Assembly: GCA_024233395.1 (NCBI GenBank)
Contig: JACKPR010000004.1
Coordinates: 235,131-299,130, forward strand
Reading direction: 5' to 3'
Length of the DNA stretch: 64,000 bases
From: Chlamydiales bacterium
Lineage (GTDB): Bacteria; Chlamydiota; Chlamydiia; Chlamydiales; Simkaniaceae
Shown here one piece after another: positions 42,624-51,198 of this stretch (positions within the stretch are counted from its first letter, which is position 1; every line of letters starts with the position of its first letter). Under the pieces are notes generated by a model. The model made no database searches and was not told the DNA's origin. It saw only the letters and a program-made list of their open reading frames with translations. The translations under genes and the position numbers were made by a program.

Positions 42624-43019
42624 TTAACGCTTCGAGAATTGGAAGCGTTTTCTTGCCCCTGCAAGACCATATTTCTTACGCTCACGCTTACGGGGATCTC
42701 TGGTGAGAAACCCTTCCACCTTAAGAGCGCCTCGTCTCTCTTCGTCTTCCTTAACGAGAGCACGAGCAATGCCGAGTCTTGCGGCAATCATTTGACCTTC
42801 AATTCCGCCCCCTTTGGCGCGGATGATAATATCGTAATTTCCTTCAAGTTGAAGCTTTTCTAGAGGAGCAAGGATCGTTTTTCTTTGTATGTCAGAAGTA
42901 AAGTACTCTTCAATTTTCCGTCCATTGACATCAATATTTCCTTTTCCTCTTCTAAGTCTTACCGCAGCAATGGCTCGCTTGCGTCTTCCAACTCCGATTG
43001 TTTCTTTCTTCACTGCCAT
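42624..43019 (-). CDS. rpsI: 30S ribosomal protein uS9
   Basis: 131 aa: GVGRRKRAIAAVRLRRGKGN at the start, IRAKGGGIEGQMIAARLGIARAL in the middle and a basic end KKYGLAGARKRFQFSKR that reaches the decoding site. Follows rplM by seven bases, the standard pair. Confidence 0.97.
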   Translation of the reverse strand: MAVKKETIGVGRRKRAIAAVRLRRGKGNIDVNGRKIEEYFTSDIQRKTILAPLEKLQLEGNYDIIIRAKGGGIEGQMIAARLGIARALVKEDEERRGALKVEGFLTRDPRKRERKKYGLAGARKRFQFSKR

Positions 43020-43026
43020 AATCTTT

Positions 43027-43476
43027 CTATACCTCTACCGCTACGGGTTTTTGTGCCTGTTGTTCATGTTTATCACCGACAAAAATGCGCAGTTTTTTAA
43101 GTTGAGCTTTTCCTAATTTCGTTTTAGGCATCATCCCTTGTACGGCATGACGGATAATAAAAGTGGGCTTTCGTTCTTTCATAACGCGATAAGGAGTTTC
43201 ACGAAGCCCCCCTATATGCCCGGTATAGTGTCGATACACTTTCTGGGCTTCTTTATCTCCACTAACCACAATCTGATCAGCATTGATAATGATCACTCCA
43301 TCTCCAACATCAACATTCGGTGTAAAAGTTGTCTTGTGTTTTCCTCTAAGGATCTTTGCTACTTCAGAAGCAAAGCGACCAAGGTTTTTTCCTTTGGCGT
43401 CGAGAGTAATCCATCCTCGAGCTTCTTGTGCTTCTTCTTTAGTCAAAAGAATCGTCGTATCTTTTCGCTTAGCCAT
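43027..43476 (-). CDS. rplM: 50S ribosomal protein uL13
   Basis: 149 aa: LGRFASEVAKILRGKHKTTF, GDGVIIINADQIVVSG, KVYRHYTGHIGGLRE and VQGMMPKTKLGKAQLKKLRIFVG are family blocks. First gene of the rplM-rpsI unit. An upstream AAGGAATACC carries a usable ribosome site. Confidence 0.97.
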   Translation of the reverse strand: MAKRKDTTILLTKEEAQEARGWITLDAKGKNLGRFASEVAKILRGKHKTTFTPNVDVGDGVIIINADQIVVSGDKEAQKVYRHYTGHIGGLRETPYRVMKERKPTFIIRHAVQGMMPKTKLGKAQLKKLRIFVGDKHEQQAQKPVAVEV

Positions 43477-43620
43477 TTCTGGTATTCCTTTCCATTTTGC
43501 ATTTGAGGTAAAAGAGTACAGATTTCTTTCTTTTTTGCCAAGCCCCTCCTATCAAAAACCTCTCATCAAGAAGACGGGAGGGAGTATTCACTTAATAAAA
43601 AAATAATTTCATTATTTATC

Positions 43621-43680
43621 AAAAATTAATAATTAAAATATTTTTTATTATTTTATTTAATTTAATTAAATATATAATAT
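43621..43680. other. 60-base stretch of A and T only
   Basis: All 60 bases are A or T, and the 30 bases before contain only three C. It lies in the leader of the next plus-strand orphan gene. It may hold the promoter or bind a nucleoid protein. Confidence 0.8.
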
Positions 43681-43711
43681 GCGTAAATTTAAAGGGTCTA
43701 GAAGGGGTTTT

Positions 43712-44191
43712 ATGGCTTTTTTAGTCAATTCTACAGCAAAAGAGTGCGTTAAAACAGCAGCAACAGCCTATGCTACCAGCTCAAGCTTGGAGACGACTCT
43801 CTTTTATGTAACTCAGACAGCTTTTTGGAATCCTATGAATCAGGTAACCGAACTAGCTCACTCAAAAATTTATTCGATAGAAGAGCCCCCTAAAGAGTCA
43901 AAAGGCTCATTAATCAATACGATTAAAGTTTGGACTGGGGCTAAAAAAATCGAATCCTCATCGGAATTAAAAAAAGTTGTTTACTCTACAACTGTTGCAG
44001 CAACGCTTTACCTTCCTGCAACACTTTTGACCCAGAGCCTTTTAAGAGAGTTGGGTCTCGAAGATGCAGAAGAGGTCACCCAATCAACAAAGTACCATGT
44101 CATCATGGGATCTGCATGGGTTGGGGGGCTCGCAGTGGGACGACATCTCCTTGGATGCCTCCTTGAATGTCTAGAAAATAAAGGGATATAA
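43712..44191 (+). CDS. Orphan membrane protein, 159 aa
   Basis: The frame opens at 43679, but the ATG at 43712 has AAGGGG just upstream and is preferred. Two hydrophobic helices lie in the second half (VVYSTTVAATLYLPATLLTQSLL; VIMGSAWVGGLAVGRHLLGCLL); the N-terminal 85 residues are amphipathic. Not recognised. It is two bases from the next small membrane gene, and both share a helix of the type A-x-x-x-P-x-T-L-(L/F), so they may be diverged tandem relatives. Confidence 0.65.
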   Translation: MAFLVNSTAKECVKTAATAYATSSSLETTLFYVTQTAFWNPMNQVTELAHSKIYSIEEPPKESKGSLINTIKVWTGAKKIESSSELKKVVYSTTVAATLYLPATLLTQSLLRELGLEDAEEVTQSTKYHVIMGSAWVGGLAVGRHLLGCLLECLENKGI

Positions 44192-44193
44192 CG

Positions 44194-44649
44194 ATGGCAA
44201 TGGCAATTGGAAATTTTGCATTAAGACAATTTGGAATGGGATGGATAACCGCTCCAGATCAAATGGGACACCTCGCCTACACGGGAGTTTCAATGGCTGC
44301 TTCTATCCCTCTCAACTTTTTCGTACAGGAAGCTAGCAAAGGAATGTTTCCAGAAAAGGCAGCTGAAGAAGAAAACTCTTCCTTTCTCTCTAAGTTGGGA
44401 GTCAAACCGATTAAAACAATGGATGATCTTACTGAAAAGATCTTTTGGGTTGCGGTTTCAATTGCTCTTATTATCCCCGTAACACTCTTTGCAAAAGAGG
44501 CAGTGATTTACCTGGGATACCAACATCTATCGATGGTGACAACTCCCCTCCTTGTTCTTTTCAAAGAAGAAGTGATAGATATCCTTATTTCTCAAATGTT
44601 CTTATTGATTTTGAGTTTATCACTTGATTCTTCTGCCAAAATGGCTTAA
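44194..44649 (+). CDS. Orphan membrane protein, 151 aa
   Basis: About three hydrophobic segments: LAYTGVSMAASIPLNFFV, ILWV-like FWVAVSIALIIPVTLFA and the C-terminal ILISQMFLLILSLSL. AAGGGA lies eight bases before the ATG. Co-transcribed with the preceding gene. Its middle helix resembles that of the 159-aa and 150-aa neighbours. No known family. miaB starts 11 bases further on, so the unit may continue into it. Confidence 0.62.
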   Translation: MAMAIGNFALRQFGMGWITAPDQMGHLAYTGVSMAASIPLNFFVQEASKGMFPEKAAEEENSSFLSKLGVKPIKTMDDLTEKIFWVAVSIALIIPVTLFAKEAVIYLGYQHLSMVTTPLLVLFKEEVIDILISQMFLLILSLSLDSSAKMA

Positions 44650-44660
44650 ACTTCCCGGCT

Positions 44661-45971
44661 ATGGAAAAGCCGAAGACGTTTTTTGTTCGCACATATGGAT
44701 GCCAAATGAATGAGCTCGACTCTGAGCTGATGGTTGGCCAACTCCTAAAACGGGGACTCAAGCAAGTCTATAACGAAAAAGAGGGTGATGTCCTTCTTTT
44801 TAATACCTGTTCGATTCGTGACTTAGCCGAACGCAAAGTTATGGGAAAAATCGGGCAATTGGGTCGCGGCAAAAAAAAGCAGATCATTGGAGTCACTGGC
44901 TGCATGGCCATGGCCAAAAAAGAGAGCCTCTTTAAAAAGCTTCCAAATGTTGACTTCGTCATTGGAACCAACAATATTACAGATTTAGGGATGATCTTGG
45001 ATCATGTCATCGAAACGGGACAAAAACAACTCAAAACCGATGATCAATTTGAAGAAAATCTCGATTATCTCGTTGCTAAACGTGATGATAAGTATAAAGC
45101 CCATGTCTCGATTATCCGAGGATGCGATAAGTTTTGCACCTATTGCGTGGTTCCCTATACACGTGGGCAAGAAGTCTCCTGCCCCCCTGAAGATATCGAA
45201 AAAGAAGCTCGCCTTCTTGCTGACCAAGGTTACAAAGAAATCACTCTTCTCGGTCAAAATGTAAATAGTTACGGAAAAGACAAGCCCGAATGGCAAGAGC
45301 TTTTTCATGACCTTCTCTATCGACTCGATAAAGTCGATGGGATTGAGCGGATCCGATTCATGACCAGTCATCCTATTGATATCACTCGGGAATTGATGGA
45401 AGCGATTCGAGATCTTCCGTCCCTTTGTGAATTCGTCCATTTTCCGATTCAGGCAGGCTCTAGCCGAATCCTTAAAAAAATGCACCGCATTTATACTAAA
45501 GAGCAGTACTTTGAAAAAGTCGCCCTTCTTAAAGAAATTGTCCCGAATGTTTCTTTAGGAACCGATATTATCGTAGGTTTCCCGACAGAAACGGAAGAAG
45601 AATTCGAAGAAACCCTCGAGGTCTTTAGACAAATCCGTTACTCGGTTGCCTTTCTCTATACTTATAGCCCTCGAAAGGGAACTCCAGCTATGCGATGGAA
45701 GGATGATATTCCTGAGGAAGTTAAAGAAGATCGTCTTCAACGTTTGATTGCATTACACGAGGAAATCACCGCTGAAGAAAGACAAACTCTCTTAGGCCAA
45801 GATCTCGAAGTTCTTGTCGAGCGAAGAAATAAAGATGGTCAACTTAAAGGGCGCACGCGTTGTTGGAAAAAGGTGATATTCCCAGGAGATGACACCCTTA
45901 TCGGAACCCTTCAAAACGTGAAAATCCATAGTTACAATCACCAAACACTTCTCGGAACTCACATTTCTTAA
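44661..45971 (+). CDS. miaB: tRNA-2-methylthio-N6-dimethylallyladenosine synthase
   Basis: 436 aa radical-SAM methylthiotransferase. The N-terminal Fe-S domain starts FFVRTYGCQMNELDSE with further Cys in NTCSIRD and GVTGCMA. The radical cluster is RGCDKFCTYCVVPYTRG (C-x3-C-x2-C). The C-terminal TRAM domain has VLVERRNKDGQLKGRTR. It adds the methylthio group to i6A37 of tRNAs. Confidence 0.96.
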   Translation: MEKPKTFFVRTYGCQMNELDSELMVGQLLKRGLKQVYNEKEGDVLLFNTCSIRDLAERKVMGKIGQLGRGKKKQIIGVTGCMAMAKKESLFKKLPNVDFVIGTNNITDLGMILDHVIETGQKQLKTDDQFEENLDYLVAKRDDKYKAHVSIIRGCDKFCTYCVVPYTRGQEVSCPPEDIEKEARLLADQGYKEITLLGQNVNSYGKDKPEWQELFHDLLYRLDKVDGIERIRFMTSHPIDITRELMEAIRDLPSLCEFVHFPIQAGSSRILKKMHRIYTKEQYFEKVALLKEIVPNVSLGTDIIVGFPTETEEEFEETLEVFRQIRYSVAFLYTYSPRKGTPAMRWKDDIPEEVKEDRLQRLIALHEEITAEERQTLLGQDLEVLVERRNKDGQLKGRTRCWKKVIFPGDDTLIGTLQNVKIHSYNHQTLLGTHIS

Positions 45972-46027
45972 ACATTGCACTTGCACATTTTTGCAAATTG
46001 AAATATCTGTTGATTTTTTAGACCAAA

Positions 46028-46043
46028 ACCCAATATGTTGTAT
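46028..46043. promoter_or_regulatory. NrdR box 1
   Basis: ACCCAATATGTTGTAT fits the NrdR consensus (acaCwAtATaTwGtgt) at all core positions. It is paired with the box at 46059-46074, with 31 bases between centres, the usual spacing for cooperative NrdR binding. Confidence 0.72.
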
Positions 46044-46058
46044 TTATCAACTTATTAA

Positions 46059-46074
46059 TCACAACATATTGTAT
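46059..46074. promoter_or_regulatory. NrdR box 2
   Basis: TCACAACATATTGTAT, the second half of the pair, ends 18 bases before the nrdD ATG, so bound NrdR would block the promoter or early transcription. Confidence 0.72.
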
Positions 46075-46092
46075 AAAAAAGGAATGACGGAT

Positions 46093-47967
46093 ATGAACCA
46101 AACTCTCTTAGATGCAAAGGATAGCAACAAGCAAACAAAAATCACCGTTGATCCCATTCAATCGATGAATGAATATTTAGAAGGGCAAGATTGGCGCATT
46201 CATGCCAATGCAAATCAAGGGTTTTCACTAGGAGGGTTGATTTTAAATATCTCGGGAAAAATAACAGCTAATTATTGGCTTTCTCATATTTATTCCGAAA
46301 AAATTGGAAAAGCCCATCGAGAGGGAGATTTCCACATTCACGATCTCGACTTATTGGCAGGCTACTGCGCAGGCTGGTCTCTCAGAACCCTTCTCTCAGA
46401 AGGTTTTAATGGAGTGGTTGGCAAGGTAGAAGCTAAACCCCCTAAACATTTTTCCAGCGCTATCGGTCAAATCGTCAATTTTCTTGGCACACTTCAAAAT
46501 GAATGGGCTGGAGCTCAAGCTTTAAGTTCTTTTGATACATATATGGCCCCCTATGTGCGAAAAGAAAACCTAAACTACCGAGATGTTAAACAGAAAATGC
46601 AGGAATTGATTTTCAATTTGAATGTTCCTTCAAGATGGGGTACCCAAACACCTTTTACAAATTTAACATTTGACTGGGTGTGTCCTGAAGACCTAAGAGA
46701 GCAGTTCCCCATAATCGGGGGAGAAACCCTCTCATTCCGCTATGGTGATCTCCAAAAGGAAATGGATATGATCAATCAGGCATACATCGAAGTGATGATG
46801 GCTGGAGATGCTAAGGGGAGGATTTTTACCTTTCCGATTCCTACTTATAATATCACCTCAGATTTCCCATGGGATAGCCCCAATACACAATTACTCTTTG
46901 AGATGACGGCAAAGTATGGCCTTCCTTATTTCCAAAACTTTATTAATTCAGAACTCCAACCAAACATGATCCGTTCTATGTGCTGCCGGCTGCAATTAGA
47001 TCTTCGAGAACTCCTAAAAAGAGGAAACGGTTTGTTTGGGTCTGCAGAACAAACAGGATCCATCGGTGTTGTCACCTTAAACTGCGCACGCCTAGGCTTT
47101 TTATTCAAAGGAAACAAGGAAGGACTTTACGAAAGGCTTGATGATCTTTTAACAACCGCAAAAGAAAGCTTAGAAATTAAGAGAGAAACCATTCAAAAAT
47201 TTATGGATCGAGGTCTCTACCCCTTCACAAAACATTTTCTGGGAACCCTGCGGAATCATTTTTCGACCATTGGTGTCAATGGAATCAATGAAATGATTAG
47301 AAATTTCACTGATGATAAAGATGATATTACAACTCCCGATGGATTTGAATTTGCTTCCAAATTTCTCGACCATATTCGAATGAGAATTGCCGAATTTCAG
47401 GAAGAAACAGGCCACATGTATAACCTGGAAGCAACACCTGCCGAAGGAACAACGTATCGCTTTGCTAAGGAAGATAAAAAAAGATACCCAGAAATCCTTC
47501 AGGCTGGAACAGAAGAATTTCCCTATTATACCAATTCCTCTCAACTCCCTGTAGGATTTACAGATGACCCTTTTGAGGCGCTCAGACTTCAAGAGAAACT
47601 CCAATCCAAGTACACGGGAGGAACGGTTCTACATCTCTATATGTCAGAAAAAATATCTGACGCTGAAGCATGCAAAAAACTTGTGAAAACCTCTTTAGAA
47701 AATTACCGCCTTCCCTACATCACAGTGACACCCACTTTTTCTATCTGTCGGAATCATGGATATCTTCCTGGAGAACACCAGTTTTGCCCCGAATGCGATA
47801 CGGTTCTTTTAAAAGAAAAAGCTACCTTTTGTGATGAAGAAAGAGAACCTTGCGAAGTTTGGACACGTGTGATGGGATATCACCGCCCAGTTTCTTGTTT
47901 TAATATCGGTAAAAAAGGAGAGCACCGTGAAAGAGTTTTCTTTGAAGAAGAAAGAGCAGCCCTTTAG
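46093..47967 (+). CDS. nrdD: Anaerobic ribonucleoside-triphosphate reductase (class III)
   Basis: 624 aa from the ATG at 46093, chosen because AGGA lies nine bases upstream and the longer frame would run through the NrdR boxes. Family blocks: HREGDFHIHDLDLLAGYCAGWSL, GTQTPFTNLTFDW, FTFPIPTYNIT. The C-terminal zinc site is CRNHGYLPGEHQFCPEC and the glycyl-radical site is RVMGYHRPVSCFNIGKKGEH. It lacks an obvious N-terminal ATP-cone. It makes dNTPs without oxygen after activation by NrdG. The end overlaps nrdG by 41 nt. Confidence 0.95.
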   Translation: MNQTLLDAKDSNKQTKITVDPIQSMNEYLEGQDWRIHANANQGFSLGGLILNISGKITANYWLSHIYSEKIGKAHREGDFHIHDLDLLAGYCAGWSLRTLLSEGFNGVVGKVEAKPPKHFSSAIGQIVNFLGTLQNEWAGAQALSSFDTYMAPYVRKENLNYRDVKQKMQELIFNLNVPSRWGTQTPFTNLTFDWVCPEDLREQFPIIGGETLSFRYGDLQKEMDMINQAYIEVMMAGDAKGRIFTFPIPTYNITSDFPWDSPNTQLLFEMTAKYGLPYFQNFINSELQPNMIRSMCCRLQLDLRELLKRGNGLFGSAEQTGSIGVVTLNCARLGFLFKGNKEGLYERLDDLLTTAKESLEIKRETIQKFMDRGLYPFTKHFLGTLRNHFSTIGVNGINEMIRNFTDDKDDITTPDGFEFASKFLDHIRMRIAEFQEETGHMYNLEATPAEGTTYRFAKEDKKRYPEILQAGTEEFPYYTNSSQLPVGFTDDPFEALRLQEKLQSKYTGGTVLHLYMSEKISDAEACKKLVKTSLENYRLPYITVTPTFSICRNHGYLPGEHQFCPECDTVLLKEKATFCDEEREPCEVWTRVMGYHRPVSCFNIGKKGEHRERVFFEEERAAL

Positions 47968-48670
47968 AAAAGGCCTTTTAAAAGTCGGTGGGTTCATCCC
48001 TTTTAGCATGGGGGATTACCCCATGCACCTTTCGGCGGTGATTTTTTGCCAAGGATGTCATTGGAGGTGTCGGTATTGTCACAACCCAGAGCTGCAACCT
48101 TTTTCTCAGTCAAAAAAAGGCAAAACATTTGAGTGGACAAGAGTGTTAGACTTTTTAAAGTCGCGACAAAACCTTCTCGAGGCTGTTGTTTTTAGCGGAG
48201 GAGAACCCCTCCTTCAATCTTGCCTAATCGATGCAGTTTGCGAAGTTAAAAAATTAGGGTTTAAAATTGGACTCCATACAAACGGGACATCTCCCTCTCG
48301 TTTTGAAAAAGTCCTTCCCCATCTTGATTGGGTAGGATTTGATATCAAAGCTCCAGTAGAAAAATACCCTAAAATCACGGGAGTCCCCAACAGCGGGGAC
48401 TCAGCGTGGCAATGCCTAAAGCAGCTCCTTCAAGCAAAAATCCCTTACGAATGTCGAACAACTGTTCACCCCAAACTTCACTCCATAAGAGATGTTCGAA
48501 AAATGACGCAAAAACTCCACCAAATGGGAGTCCGTCATTATACGATTCAACAGTTTCGCAAGAAAGGATGCATCGATGAAAAGCTCACCGAAGAAAGACT
48601 CCCTTTGACCTCGGACTCCAAACTCACCTCCCAATTGGGAAGCCTTTTTGATTCCTTTTTAATTCGTTAA
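47927..48670 (+). CDS. nrdG: Anaerobic ribonucleotide reductase activating protein
   Basis: 247 aa radical-SAM enzyme. The cluster motif is CQGCHWRCRYCHNPELQPF, followed by VVFSGGEPLLQ, IGLHTNGTSP and VGFDIKAP, typical of the longer NrdG type with Thermotoga-like NrdD. It creates the glycyl radical on NrdD. The long overlap with nrdD implies coupled translation; a frame shift of the start to a later codon is possible but the first residues carry no better ribosome site. Confidence 0.93.
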   Translation: MKEFSLKKKEQPFRKGLLKVGGFIPFSMGDYPMHLSAVIFCQGCHWRCRYCHNPELQPFSQSKKGKTFEWTRVLDFLKSRQNLLEAVVFSGGEPLLQSCLIDAVCEVKKLGFKIGLHTNGTSPSRFEKVLPHLDWVGFDIKAPVEKYPKITGVPNSGDSAWQCLKQLLQAKIPYECRTTVHPKLHSIRDVRKMTQKLHQMGVRHYTIQQFRKKGCIDEKLTEERLPLTSDSKLTSQLGSLFDSFLIR

Positions 48671-48740
48671 ATAGTGTCGTCGTGAGAGAGTCTTAAGAAG
48701 TAGTTCCTATAAGGAATGAGCAACTCGCGGGCGACACCCT
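48671..48740 (+). repeat. Dispersed repeat related to 20541-20606
   Basis: ATAGTGTCGTC (48671-48681) and AGTAGTTC (48699-48706) recur at 20541-20606 on the other strand. Here GTGTCGtCGtGAG can pair with CTCGCGGGCGACAC at the end, making a hairpin with an inner TTCC-TATAA-GGAA loop. Confidence 0.45.
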
Positions 48741-48823
48741 CTAGATCCAATCTGCTAAAATCCATACTTATTGACAAATAAACAACCCTTAAATCATTCT
48801 TTTTCAAAAAATTGGACCAAATT

Positions 48824-49926
48824 ATGGCAGCACCGCTAAAAGAATCTCATAAGTCTTTTTTTCACTCAAATCCGAATCTATCCCCTCAATGTGATCCTTC
48901 ACAAGGAAACTCTAAAACAAAACGATTCAAAAGCGTTAGTTCAGTTATCCCAGACCCCCTTCTTCTTCCACCTTCTCAGAAAAGTGATAGCCTAGGGAAA
49001 AGCCCAACCTCATCCTTCTCTTCCCCTCTTTTTAAATACCAATCTATTTTAAATGAAAACTCTCCCCTAAAAGGAAAGGAACGTTTGTATATTGGGAAAC
49101 CCTTACAAAAAATTTCCAAACGTCCCCTATCCGAAGATGAATTAGAAGAACAGATTTCTCTTGCAAGAAGCCAAGCCGAAGAAAAACAGTTGGAGAGCTC
49201 TTTGAACAAGGAGTGTCACAACTCCTTCGTCAGCTACGCACAATAGATCTTTTAGAGAAGTTTTATATTTCTTCTCCTTACCCGCAGGCATTTATTCAGG
49301 GCTTTATTAAAATTGAGTTACACCATCAAACCCTTTTTCAAACATTGATCTCTTTCATTCATCATGAAGTAAAACAAGCAAAAAGCCCGATGCATTTTAG
49401 AGGAAACCATTTTTGTATCGTTGTTTTTCAAACCCACTACTCGATTAAATTTACTCCTGAGTTAGAACAGCTCCGAAAAACAGCTCTGAAACTTAGAATG
49501 ACAAAAATTCCGAAATCTTCCTTAGGTCAGCTAACGACAACACACCCAGCATTTTTACCTATCCTTAGAGAAGTAATGAGAGAAATCTATCAATCTTTTG
49601 ATACCTTCTCTGAAGGTTTTGTTTATCTATTACAAGTCAGATTCCAATCTGCATACCAATATTTTCCAGATGAAGCGCTTAAAATTGCAGGTGACTTGTT
49701 CTTTTTACGCATTCTGAACCCTTACTTAACACATCCCAATGGCTTGGATCCAAATGAACTAAAAGATATTGTTCAAATTTATAGGGGAATCCAAAAAGTT
49801 GTAAATGGAGAGTATTTTGAAAAATGTGAAGGAGATGTAGAACCCCTCAATTTTGGTCTAACCGAGTTAATAAAAAATCATAGAGCTTTTATTAACCAAC
49901 GCTTAGCTCCTTATTATTATTTCTGA
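48824..49926 (+). pseudogene. RasGAP-domain protein, interrupted by a one-base frame error
   Basis: The first frame (from ATG 48824, stop 49246) encodes a Ser/Pro/Lys-rich disordered region of about 110 residues and a helix. The second frame (open before 49213, to 49926) encodes the rest of a RasGAP domain. It has HFRGN (49396-49410), equal to the LFRGN arginine-finger loop of neurofibromin. A helix LLQVRFQSAYQYFP then leads to FFLRILNPYLTHP, equal to the FLRFxNPAxxxP signature. A final block (IYRGIQKVVNGEYF...LTELIKNHRAFI) corresponds to the 'MSKILQ-x-IAN...F-x-N' end. RasGAPs switch off Ras-type GTPases of eukaryotes. One added A in the five-A run at 49182-49186 would join both frames. Confidence 0.82.
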
Positions 49927-50106
49927 CGAAATCTATCTATAGTGCTTTCAATTTAAAACTTCATTCCTAAACATTTGATAATAAAATAGTTATAAAATAT
50001 TACAATTTTAACCTTATTTTTTAAATAAAAAATATAATAATCCTTATTTTATTATTTATTATTAATTGCATATTATTTATAATTCCGATTGGGAAAGGAG
50101 AGAACT

Positions 50107-50559
50107 ATGTGTACAGTAAATAATTTTTCACATTACGCCCACAAAGCTTGGGAGTATTCACATGACGCATTAGATGCCTCTGCTCGATTTCTTGGGGATG
50201 GGGTGGATAAAATCATTAAAAAAATTAATTTAAAGTTTGAAGAGACTGATGTTGAACAAAAACTTCAAAGAGCATGGAGCTACGTGAAAAACACGAAAAT
50301 CTGTGACTCTGATGAAACAACTCAGGCTGTAAAGAAGGCTGCTTTTGCTCTTCTTATATCTCTTCCAACGATTTTTCTTTTTAAAGACATCGTGAGACAT
50401 GCAAACTTTGACTATTTAACCGATCTTAGTTTAATCGGAGGAGCTCAACAGCTTCTGAAATCAATGGTTTATATCTATGTTATCATGACACTCATTGATT
50501 TCGCATTGAGTTATGCGCCTAAAGAAGACGCTGCGGAGCAAGCAACTGCTCGAGAGTAA
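50107..50559 (+). CDS. Orphan membrane protein, 150 aa
   Basis: The ATG at 50107 has AAAGGAG at ideal distance; the frame itself opens 18 bases earlier with TTG. A polar amphipathic first half is followed by two hydrophobic helices (AAFALLISLPTIFLF and LLKSMVYIYVIMTLIDFAL). An unusually AT-rich leader precedes it. The first helix resembles those of the 159- and 151-aa proteins 6 kb upstream. Function unknown. Confidence 0.62.
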   Translation: MCTVNNFSHYAHKAWEYSHDALDASARFLGDGVDKIIKKINLKFEETDVEQKLQRAWSYVKNTKICDSDETTQAVKKAAFALLISLPTIFLFKDIVRHANFDYLTDLSLIGGAQQLLKSMVYIYVIMTLIDFALSYAPKEDAAEQATARE

Positions 50560-50561
50560 TT

Positions 50562-51161
50562 TTACATCATCAGCTCGCGTTCATGATCTCCTTGCGGCTT
50601 GACATAAGCTGCAAGGACCAGTCCTGCTAAAAACCACGTGATGACTAAGTCAGCAATCATCACAAAGGTAAATTTATACCCAGCTCCAAACCAGTTCCAA
50701 TCAGGAACAAAGCCTAATATTCCAACTAAAAGGCCTAGCAATGTGACAATCAAAAGTCTTTTCCCATAACCACAATCGGTCTGCAATAAAAACCAACTGA
50801 TCAATCCAGCTCCTACAAATTGGGTTAAAAAGGCGAAAATATAGACCCAAGGACTTGAAGGATCCATTCCTTTTAGATTCACCTGAACAAAAACAAACGG
50901 CTTATTGTCAAGAGCATCTTTTTGCTTATCGAAACTCTCTTTCACCTCTCCTGGAGTGAAGTTTGCATCGCTTGATTCGTAGAATGGGGAAACATAAACA
51001 CCACTCTTGGGAGCATTTTCTTTAATGACCCAAGAAACAAATTCTTGATTCGAAAATTTATTCATAGAAGAGGCATGCCAAGGAAGAACCATCCAAGAAA
51101 CAAAAGACCAAACAAATGCAACGATTGCTCCAATAATTCCACCAATAATGACTTTAAACAT
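50562..51161 (-). CDS. Inner-membrane protein, 199 aa
   Basis: An N-terminal helix (IIGGIIGAIVAFVWSFVSWMVLPWH), a soluble segment of about 80 residues, then four closely spaced helices to the end. The soluble part (ENAPKSGVYVSPFYESSDANFTPGEVKESFD) is probably periplasmic. It looks like a family of small envelope proteins also found in proteobacteria, which I cannot name. It stands between convergent and co-directional genes, 38 bases after ligA's stop side. Confidence 0.6.
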   Translation of the reverse strand: MFKVIIGGIIGAIVAFVWSFVSWMVLPWHASSMNKFSNQEFVSWVIKENAPKSGVYVSPFYESSDANFTPGEVKESFDKQKDALDNKPFVFVQVNLKGMDPSSPWVYIFAFLTQFVGAGLISWFLLQTDCGYGKRLLIVTLLGLLVGILGFVPDWNWFGAGYKFTFVMIADLVITWFLAGLVLAAYVKPQGDHERELMM

Positions 51162-51198
51162 GATGACCTCAAAATTGTTTTAAGGCTATCCTAGCCTG

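Noticed and set aside
44985..45485. 166-codon minus-strand frame inside miaB
   Set aside because: Antisense to the radical-SAM domain; no start signal and no recognisable domain.
47927..47967. Frame error between nrdD and nrdG because of the 41-nt overlap
   Set aside because: Both proteins are complete at their functional ends: NrdD keeps its glycyl-radical tail and NrdG its cluster motif, so the overlap is genuine.
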